Shown piece by piece: positions 58,572 through 64,000 of a stretch of DNA of 64,000 nucleotides. A program made the position numbers and the translations under genes. The DNA is from Alphaproteobacteria bacterium. Lineage in GTDB: Bacteria > Pseudomonadota > Alphaproteobacteria > JAVJRE01. The DNA lies in the NCBI GenBank assembly GCA_040218575.1, contig JAVJRE010000002.1, positions 248,001-312,000 of the forward strand. Reading direction: 5' to 3'. Each line of letters begins with the position of its first letter. Position 1 is the first letter of the stretch. The notes beneath the pieces are model-generated. The model saw nothing but the letters and a program-made list of their open reading frames with translations, ran no database searches and was not told the origin of the DNA.

Positions 58572-59606
58572 ATGCAGCTCCGCTCCTTCACCGGCCGCAC
58601 CATCGCCGACGCCATGGCCAGGGCCCATGCGGCACTTGGCTCCGACGCGATCATGCTGCATTCAGACCGGCTTACCGACGGCAGCGGCGTCATTCTGAGA
58701 GCCGCCGCCGGCGGGATCGCGTCCGACGAGGCCGGCCCTGCCCCGGCCATGGGCGCGACCACTGGCACGGCGCTGGCGGTTCCACGGCGGGTCCGTCCGG
58801 TCGCCAGACCCGCCGTGGCAACATCGTGGCCCGCTTTCATCGCAGAGCGCTCTGGCAGCGACGGCCTGAACGCGGTGGACACTGCCCGCTTGTGTCTGCT
58901 CTACCACGGTCTGTCGGAAGGCCTGATAGAGGACTGGATCGCCCACCGCGACTCGGGAAGTGATGGCAAGGCCATCGGCGTTCTGGTCGCCACCCTGACC
59001 CCCATCCTTGATTGCGCTGATGGTCTTGATCAGCGGCCGGGCGCCCGACTGATGATTGCCGGCGCAGCCGGCGCCGGTCGCAGCGTCTATGCGGCTCGTA
59101 TGGCCATCGCCCTGCACCGGACGGGCCAGCCGGTTGTGCTGATCGATAGCGGTGCACACCACACGCAGAACCCGGCCCACCGCCTGGCAGCGGCGTGCGG
59201 TGTGCCACTGAGCGATGGCCATGGCGACGATCCGGCCAGCGCAATCGCGCGGGATACGACCTGCGTTATCGACCTGCCGGCCATGGATCCACGGCAGCGG
59301 GATGATTGGCAGCAATTGCGCCGGCATGGCGTAAGAGGCGAGATAATCCCGGTCATCGCCGCCAATGGCGATCCCCATACGGGCGACGAACTGGGACGCG
59401 CCTTCGCCGATCTGGGCGCCCGGCGCCTGTTGGTGTCCCACTGTGACGGAGCGGGCCGGCTCGGCGCTCTTGTCATGGCGGCGACAGGCGGCGGGCTTCG
59501 CCTGTCGGCCACCGGTGATAGCGGCGATCCGCGACGCGCGCCCGGGCCGGCCTCGGCAGGGCATGTGGCGCGCCTTCTGGCCAGAGTCATGGGCGGGCCG
59601 TCATGA
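58572..59606 (+). CDS. flhF: FlhF-like protein with altered P-loop
   Basis: FlhF is an SRP-type GTPase for flagellar number and placement. The 344-residue product keeps the FlhF N-terminus MQLRSFTGRTIADAMARAHA and ALGSDAIMLHSDR. The nucleotide-binding loop at 164-171 reads GAAGAGRS, where the canonical motif has GKT. The switch segment reads VIDLPAM instead of DTAGR. The SRP GTPase core is therefore diverged, and GTP hydrolysis may be reduced or lost. It overlaps flhG by four bases. Confidence 0.8.
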   Translation: MQLRSFTGRTIADAMARAHAALGSDAIMLHSDRLTDGSGVILRAAAGGIASDEAGPAPAMGATTGTALAVPRRVRPVARPAVATSWPAFIAERSGSDGLNAVDTARLCLLYHGLSEGLIEDWIAHRDSGSDGKAIGVLVATLTPILDCADGLDQRPGARLMIAGAAGAGRSVYAARMAIALHRTGQPVVLIDSGAHHTQNPAHRLAAACGVPLSDGHGDDPASAIARDTTCVIDLPAMDPRQRDDWQQLRRHGVRGEIIPVIAANGDPHTGDELGRAFADLGARRLLVSHCDGAGRLGALVMAATGGGLRLSATGDSGDPRRAPGPASAGHVARLLARVMGGPS

Positions 59607-60412
59607 CCCCGGCGCCGGCCCTGTCCGCCAGCCCCGGCCGCCTGGCCGGCGCCGGACGGCTTCTTGCGGTCGCCTCAGGCAAGGGCGGCGTCGGCAAAAC
59701 CTGGTTCTCTGTTTCGCTGGCGCACACACTGGCACGCCAGGGCAAGAAGGTCCTGTTGCTGGACGGCGATCTCGGCCTGGCCAATGTGGACGTGCAGCTC
59801 AGCCTATTGCCGGCGCATGATCTCTCACAGGTGGTGGCCGGCCAGATCCCCCTGAGCGACGCGGTGACGCCCTATGGGGCCGGCGGATTTGACGTGATCG
59901 CGGGACGATCCGGTGGCGTCAACATGGCGGCCACGCCGGCCGCTCGCTTTGATGACCTTCTGGCCGACATTACCGAACTGGCCGGTCGATACGACCACAT
60001 GATTCTTGATCTGGCGGCAGGCATTGATCCTGGCGTGCGGCGTCTTATCGCCGAAGCCGACACTTGTCTGATTGTCACGACGGAAGAGCCGACGGCGCTG
60101 ACCGATGCCTATTCCCTGATCAAGGTGATCGCCCGACGCCAGCCGCGGGCAAATCTGAGAATCGTCATCAATATGGCAAGCTCCCAAGCGGCCGGCGAAC
60201 GAACCTATATGACGTTGCGCAAAGCCTGTGAGGAGTTCCTTTCGCTCAAGCCACCGCTGGCCGGAATTATCCGGGCGGACCCGCACGTGTCACAAGCGAT
60301 CCGCCATCAGGTGGGCTTGTTCACGCGGTCGCCTACATGCGATGCGGCCAGTGATGTGGAATCCATCAGCCGTCGCCTGCTGGCGCCGGACGAGCGGGCC
60401 TCGTCGTCATGA
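59603..60412 (+). CDS. flhG: MinD/ParA-type ATPase FlhG (FleN)
   Basis: FlhG limits flagellar number by acting on FlhF and C-ring proteins. The 269-residue product has the deviant Walker A SGKGGVGKTW (residues 25-34), then VLLLDGDLGLANVDVQLSLL and YDHMILDLAAGIDPGVRRLI, typical of FlhG/FleN. It lies between flhF and a FliK-like gene, with four-base overlaps on both sides. Confidence 0.93.
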   Translation: MTPAPALSASPGRLAGAGRLLAVASGKGGVGKTWFSVSLAHTLARQGKKVLLLDGDLGLANVDVQLSLLPAHDLSQVVAGQIPLSDAVTPYGAGGFDVIAGRSGGVNMAATPAARFDDLLADITELAGRYDHMILDLAAGIDPGVRRLIAEADTCLIVTTEEPTALTDAYSLIKVIARRQPRANLRIVINMASSQAAGERTYMTLRKACEEFLSLKPPLAGIIRADPHVSQAIRHQVGLFTRSPTCDAASDVESISRRLLAPDERASSS

Positions 60413-61914
60413 GCGATGTCCACGGCCCCCTGCCGGCCCGGCTGGGCGGCACCACCGGGCAGACCGGTGGCATGCGCGTCACGTTTGTATCGTTCGCCGG
60501 CGGCAACAGCCTGCCGGGATCGGTTGGCGAAGTACTGAGCGGCACAGTCATGGGCCGGGACAACCAGGGCCATACGCTGATTCGCACCAGCCAGGGCCAG
60601 TTGACCATCAACACCAGCCTGAACCTGCCGGAGGGCGCCACCGTACGGTTGCAGGTGCAGATCGTCGGCGCCCAGACGCACCTGGTGCTGTTGTCGGTCA
60701 ATCAGCAGGCCCTCAGCCAGTCGCGCCTGGCCACGCCACCGCTGGCAGCGACAAGCGGCGGCACGACTCCGCCGACACCGGCCTCCGTCACGCAAACACC
60801 ACCAAGCGTTGGCCCAGGATCACCAGTCCTGAGCGGGCACCTGCTGGCCAATACCGGCGGCCCCGGCGCATCTGTCGCGGCCCCGGTAGCCGGCACCTCA
60901 ACCAACCCAACGACATTGGACAGTACGAATGCATTGCGCCTGCGATTGCTTGCGGTCGCTGACGCCGGATCAGGCCTCACCCGCGCACAGATGCCGCAGA
61001 GTCTTCTGCAGGGCGATGTGGCAACACTGAGTGGTGAGGTCATCGGGCGGGATTCAAACAGCGCGCAGGTGCGGACCGCGGCCGGCGTCATCATCCTGTC
61101 CGGCAACCACCCCCTGACCAATGGCCAGCGTGTTCTGCTCCAGTTGTTGCCGGGCCAGTCCGTGGCGACAGGACCGGCTGTCGCCGGCGCCGCCGCGGCA
61201 GGGACACACGCGCCGTTGCAGAGCCTGGCCCATCCGGGAAGCCTGGCGGCATCGGCCTGGCACACGCTGGCGGCCGGCTGGCCGGCCATGCGCGACACTC
61301 TTTCCATCCTGACCGCAGCGGACAGTGGCGCAAGCGCACACCTTCTTTCCACGGTTCTGCCCCAACCAGGTCCACGCTTCACACCGCAGATTCTGGCTCT
61401 CATCAGCGCGTTGGTGCAGGGTGACTTCAGCCGATGGTTCGGTGGACGCGCCAGCGAGGCACTGGGTGAACTGGGCCGCGGCGATCTGATCAGTCGTCTG
61501 GATGACGATTTCGGGCAATTGGCGCGACTTGCCGGCCCACGCAGCGAGGGAGACTGGCGGACTTTTCTTTTGCCCGTTTTCTATGACGGCGCTTTTCACC
61601 CGGCCCGGCTGTCACTCCACCGTCGCGGCAAAGGCAAAAGGGTTGAAGATGGCTCACAGCGGTTTCTGGTAGAGGTCACCCTTAGCGCCCTGGGTCAGTT
61701 GCAACTGGACGGGCTGGTGCACAAACGTCACCTGGACCTGATGGTGCGGACGGCCACCCCGCTCAGCGAGGCGATACGCACGGACCTGCGCGCCATATAT
61801 GCGAGTGCCATGGAGGAAGCCCGGTTCAGTGGCGTTCTTCGATTCAATGCGGGCAGTGGTTTTCCGTCGGCGGCCAAGGATTCACCGCCGGTTCTATCCG
61901 GGCTGACCGTCTAG
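60409..61914 (+). CDS. FliK-like flagellar protein of unknown role
   Basis: The 501-residue protein has two similar beta segments, GEVLSGTVMGRDNQGHTLIR near residue 40 and GDVATLSGEVIGRDSNSAQV near residue 200. Both lie in an alanine- and threonine-rich disordered context, followed by a helical middle. The C-terminal domain has RFLVEVTLSALGQLQLDGLV and is reminiscent of FliK C-terminal domains. It overlaps flhG by four bases. A role in export control or hook length is possible, but another gene at 45835 is the better FliK. Confidence 0.6.
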   Translation: MSDVHGPLPARLGGTTGQTGGMRVTFVSFAGGNSLPGSVGEVLSGTVMGRDNQGHTLIRTSQGQLTINTSLNLPEGATVRLQVQIVGAQTHLVLLSVNQQALSQSRLATPPLAATSGGTTPPTPASVTQTPPSVGPGSPVLSGHLLANTGGPGASVAAPVAGTSTNPTTLDSTNALRLRLLAVADAGSGLTRAQMPQSLLQGDVATLSGEVIGRDSNSAQVRTAAGVIILSGNHPLTNGQRVLLQLLPGQSVATGPAVAGAAAAGTHAPLQSLAHPGSLAASAWHTLAAGWPAMRDTLSILTAADSGASAHLLSTVLPQPGPRFTPQILALISALVQGDFSRWFGGRASEALGELGRGDLISRLDDDFGQLARLAGPRSEGDWRTFLLPVFYDGAFHPARLSLHRRGKGKRVEDGSQRFLVEVTLSALGQLQLDGLVHKRHLDLMVRTATPLSEAIRTDLRAIYASAMEEARFSGVLRFNAGSGFPSAAKDSPPVLSGLTV

Positions 61915-62345
61915 GCGGACGAGCGCCGGGAGTGGGCGCGCCGGTGCCGGTCAATGGCGATGTCGTCAATGGTGATCTGCTCCGCCCGGTCGCGCGCTGT
62001 TTTCTCGGCTGACGCGCGATGCTCCAGCGTCAGCTCGATTTTCTTAACATCGGCGAAGGCCACAGCGACACCATCACGAACCGTCGCAACGTCCTGTATG
62101 GCTTGACGCACAGCCGTATCCAGGTCCTGCCGCCGCTGCCGCATCCGGTCAAGCCACGGCCCAAGTGCGGCACCGCCAAACCCGTCCTGACGGGCCAGAT
62201 CAAACTCCGCCGCTATGGATACGTCCAGGCGTTGCCGGGAACGGCGCGCCTCTGACAGACGCGCCTCGGCCGCCAACAGGTCTTTCTTGCGTTCATCCAG
62301 CGTCCACCGCCGGAGCTTGAGAATTGTATTCAGGCCTTTTGCCAT
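61911..62345 (-). CDS. fliJ: Flagellar export chaperone FliJ (probable)
   Basis: FliJ is a small coiled-coil stalk protein of the export ATPase. The 144-residue product is almost entirely helical, beginning MAKGLNTILKLRRWTLDERK, with KKDLLAAEARLSEARRSRQR and a basic tail. This fits FliJ length and layout. It follows fliI by 26 bases, the usual fliI-fliJ order, and overlaps the convergent FliK-like gene by four bases. Confidence 0.82.
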   Translation of the reverse strand: MAKGLNTILKLRRWTLDERKKDLLAAEARLSEARRSRQRLDVSIAAEFDLARQDGFGGAALGPWLDRMRQRRQDLDTAVRQAIQDVATVRDGVAVAFADVKKIELTLEHRASAEKTARDRAEQITIDDIAIDRHRRAHSRRSSA

Positions 62346-62371
62346 GGTCAGGGCGAGCTGCCGCCGGCCGG

Positions 62372-63778
62372 TCAGGCGGCGGTGCGGGCGCGACCAGGCT
62401 CAGCGCTCTTCGCCGCGCCCGGCGCCGCGCCATCACCATCGGCCGCCTGGCCATCGCCATCTTCCTGCAACATCCGGCGAAGGTCGTCATAGCCGTCCGC
62501 CAACACGGCCTGTTCATCGGGCAACTGCCCGAGAAACGCCTCGATCCGCGGGTAGAGACGAATGGACTGATCGACATCCCGATCGCTGCCCTGGCGGTAA
62601 GCGCCGATGCGAATCAACTCCGCCATGTCCTCATAGCGGGCCAGGACGCCACGCGCCCGACTGACCAGATCCGTTTCGTCCGGCGTATTGCAGTCCGGCA
62701 TGGTGCGGCTGATGCTGCGCAGGATATTGATGGCTGGATAGCGGCCACGCTCGGCGATATCGCGTTCGAGGACGATGTGCCCATCGAGAATGCCGCGCAC
62801 CGCATCGGCTATGGGTTCATTGTGATCGTCGCCTTCCACCAGAACACTGAACAGTCCGGTGATATTGCCCTGGCCGGCACGGCCGGGGCCGGCCCGCTCC
62901 AGCAATTTGGGCAGTTCGGCAAAAACCGATGGAGTATAGCCCTTCGACGTAGGGGGCTCGCCGGCCGAAAGTCCGATATCCCGCAATGCCATGGCAAAGC
63001 GGGTCACGCTGTCCATCAGGCACAGCACCTCGAGCCCCTGGTCGCGGAAATACTCGGCCACCGCCAGTGTGGCATGGGCCGCCTGCCGCCGCATAAGAGG
63101 CGATTCGTCGGACGTGGCTACAACCAGAACGCTGCGGGCCAGCCCGTCGGGCCCCAGATCATCCTCGATGAACTCCTGCACCTCGCGCCCGCGTTCGCCG
63201 ATCAGGCCAATGACAATGACGTCGGCATGGGTGAATCGCGCCAGCATGGACAGCAGCATTGATTTGCCCACGCCGGAGCCGGAGAAAATTCCCATGCGCT
63301 GGCCACGACAACAGGTGAGGAATGTGTTGATTGCCCGCACCCCGAGATCGACCTTGCCGCCTAGGCGCTGGCGTTGGTGGGCCGGCGGCGGCGGCGCCCG
63401 GAAAGGGTAAGCCGTGCGTCCGGCGACAACCGGCCCCTTACCGTCGATCGGCTCGCCGAGAGCGTTGATGGCGCGGCCCAGCCACGAACGGTCCGGGTGC
63501 AGAGCCGGCCGGCCGGCCGCCACCTCCGCCATGCAACCGAGACCGATTCCCTCGAGCGGACTGAACGGCATGAGAAGCGCCCGGGCCTGGCGAAATCCAA
63601 TGACCTCGCAGGGCACCCGCCGGCCATCCCGCGCCACAAGATTGCAGCGGTCGCCGACAGACAGGCGGCGCTCTACGCCGCCGACCTCAACCAGCATGCC
63701 GAGGACCGCCGTTACGCGGCCATAGACCTGATAATCCGGCAAGGACCGGATTGCCTCAATTACCGCCGATGGGTCCAA
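62372..63778 (-). CDS. fliI: Flagellum-specific ATP synthase FliI
   Basis: FliI is the hexameric ATPase of flagellar export. The 468-residue product has Walker [18 protein letters not shown], the Walker B-type [20 protein letters not shown] and the family segments [20 protein letters not shown] and [20 protein letters not shown]. It leads a minus-strand unit with fliJ, and CtrA boxes lie upstream. Confidence 0.97.
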   Translation of the reverse strand: MDPSAVIEAIRSLPDYQVYGRVTAVLGMLVEVGGVERRLSVGDRCNLVARDGRRVPCEVIGFRQARALLMPFSPLEGIGLGCMAEVAAGRPALHPDRSWLGRAINALGEPIDGKGPVVAGRTAYPFRAPPPPAHQRQRLGGKVDLGVRAINTFLTCCRGQRMGIFSGSGVGKSMLLSMLARFTHADVIVIGLIGERGREVQEFIEDDLGPDGLARSVLVVATSDESPLMRRQAAHATLAVAEYFRDQGLEVLCLMDSVTRFAMALRDIGLSAGEPPTSKGYTPSVFAELPKLLERAGPGRAGQGNITGLFSVLVEGDDHNEPIADAVRGILDGHIVLERDIAERGRYPAINILRSISRTMPDCNTPDETDLVSRARGVLARYEDMAELIRIGAYRQGSDRDVDQSIRLYPRIEAFLGQLPDEQAVLADGYDDLRRMLQEDGDGQAADGDGAAPGAAKSAEPGRARTAA

Positions 63779-63847
63779 TTGCCTCCCCCGATTGCCCTGG
63801 CATGACCCGCGAAATCGGCCTGCCCGGCCAATCTGACCGGCGCCGAC

Positions 63848-63864
63848 TTAAGGTTCAGTAAACC
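63848..63864. promoter_or_regulatory. Candidate CtrA-like box TTAA-N7-TAAACC
   Basis: TTAA, GGTTCAG, TAAACC matches CtrA spacing with one mismatch in the second half. It lies 70 bases upstream of the fliI start on the minus strand. Confidence 0.4.
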
Positions 63865-63940
63865 AAGGAAAAGCGAGCCAGGCACCGCCTTTGGCCGGTG
63901 GCGGCCGGTTTTCATGACCGGCGGTCTCGTCAGCCTTCTG

Positions 63941-63957
63941 TTAATCGGCTATTAACC
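63941..63957. promoter_or_regulatory. Full CtrA box TTAA-N7-TTAACC upstream of fliI
   Basis: TTAA (63941-63944), TCGGCTA, TTAACC (63952-63957) is a full consensus match. In Caulobacter fliI is an early, CtrA-dependent flagellar gene, which fits this position. It could also serve a divergent gene beyond the right edge. Confidence 0.65.
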
Positions 63958-64000
63958 CTGCCGCGACAGAATGATTAACAGGTTCAGTTAGCGACGCCTT

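Larger units (their letters stand above)
63779..64000. promoter_or_regulatory. fliI upstream region with CtrA boxes
   Basis: The last 222 bases hold no gene that can be supported. They contain a near-CtrA box (63848-63864) and a full one (63941-63955), and TTAA also recurs at 63974-63977. The density of TTAA in GC-rich DNA suggests a strongly CtrA-controlled promoter region, possibly shared with a divergent gene beyond the window. Confidence 0.5.

Noticed and set aside
50279-63778. Non-flagellar type III secretion system
   Set aside because: The operon has FliF, FliG, FliN, FlhA, FlhF and FlhG and is linked to rod, hook and flagellin genes, with no needle, tip or translocator genes.

Overview
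The window is a GC-rich bacterial chromosome segment that is almost entirely a flagellar supercluster. The gene set points to an alphaproteobacterium, most likely a member of the Rhodospirillales or a related order. It combines FlbD, FliX and SciP (DUF1153), GG-N10-GC sigma54 promoters, palindromes resembling the Caulobacter ftr site, and TTAA-N7-TTAA CtrA boxes. It also carries csrA, fliW and two fliS-like genes, a flagellin-control module, and flaF and flbT are not seen. No tRNA, rRNA, CRISPR array, transposase or integrase was recognised.

Layout from left to right. Positions 1-1006 (minus) hold flgB-flgC-fliE, with fliE running off the left edge. Positions 1168-3368 (plus) hold csrA, a short FlhB C-domain protein, a small unknown, fliO and fliP. 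Positions 3391-9353 are a metabolic island: a lactonase-family gene, uronate dehydrogenase, a TRAP transporter and a rhodanese, with 18-bp tandem repeats upstream of the TRAP binding-protein gene. Positions 9602-17294 (minus) are a motor operon: fliL, fliM, a PflI/DUF6468-like protein, a MotE-like protein, two MotB-like proteins and a 1124-residue exported AMIN-like/TPR protein. Positions 17623-20989 (plus) are flgF-flgG-flgA-flgH. A dksA-family gene and fliX (minus) follow, and then flgI, a FlgJ-type rod protein, a FlgN-like protein, flgK, flgL and fliW (plus).

Positions 28886-38072 form a sugar and glycosylation island between fliW and the first flagellin. One arm (plus) has a CDP-glucose pathway, a sugar C-methyltransferase and a 3,5-epimerase. 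The convergent arm (minus) has an aminotransferase, a CmcI-like methyltransferase, an N-formyltransferase and a large TPR/GT41 (OGT-like) glycosyltransferase. Its position suggests that it makes and attaches a flagellin glycan. Positions 38505-45799 hold flagellin 1, fliD, fliS, flagellin 2 and a second fliS-like gene. Positions 45835-49632 hold fliK-flgD-flgE, followed by sciP. Positions 50279-61914 (plus) run fliF-fliG-fliH-fliN-motA-flbD-flhA-flhF-flhG and a FliK-like protein. FliJ and fliI (minus) end the window, with CtrA boxes upstream of fliI.

Regulatory reading (inference from motifs). CtrA-type boxes precede fliI and the sugar operon, with weaker ones near fliX, csrA/flgB, the glycosyltransferase and fliF. 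CGGCA-N5-TGCCG palindromes, proposed FlbD sites, lie upstream of flgF, flgI, flagellin 1 and fliF. Sigma54 promoters precede flgF, flgI, flagellin 1, fliD and flagellin 2. The flagellin 1 leader contains a hairpin presenting AGGA in its loop and a second GGA in the Shine-Dalgarno sequence, a typical CsrA target. This suggests a Caulobacter-like transcriptional cascade combined with CsrA-FliW translational control.
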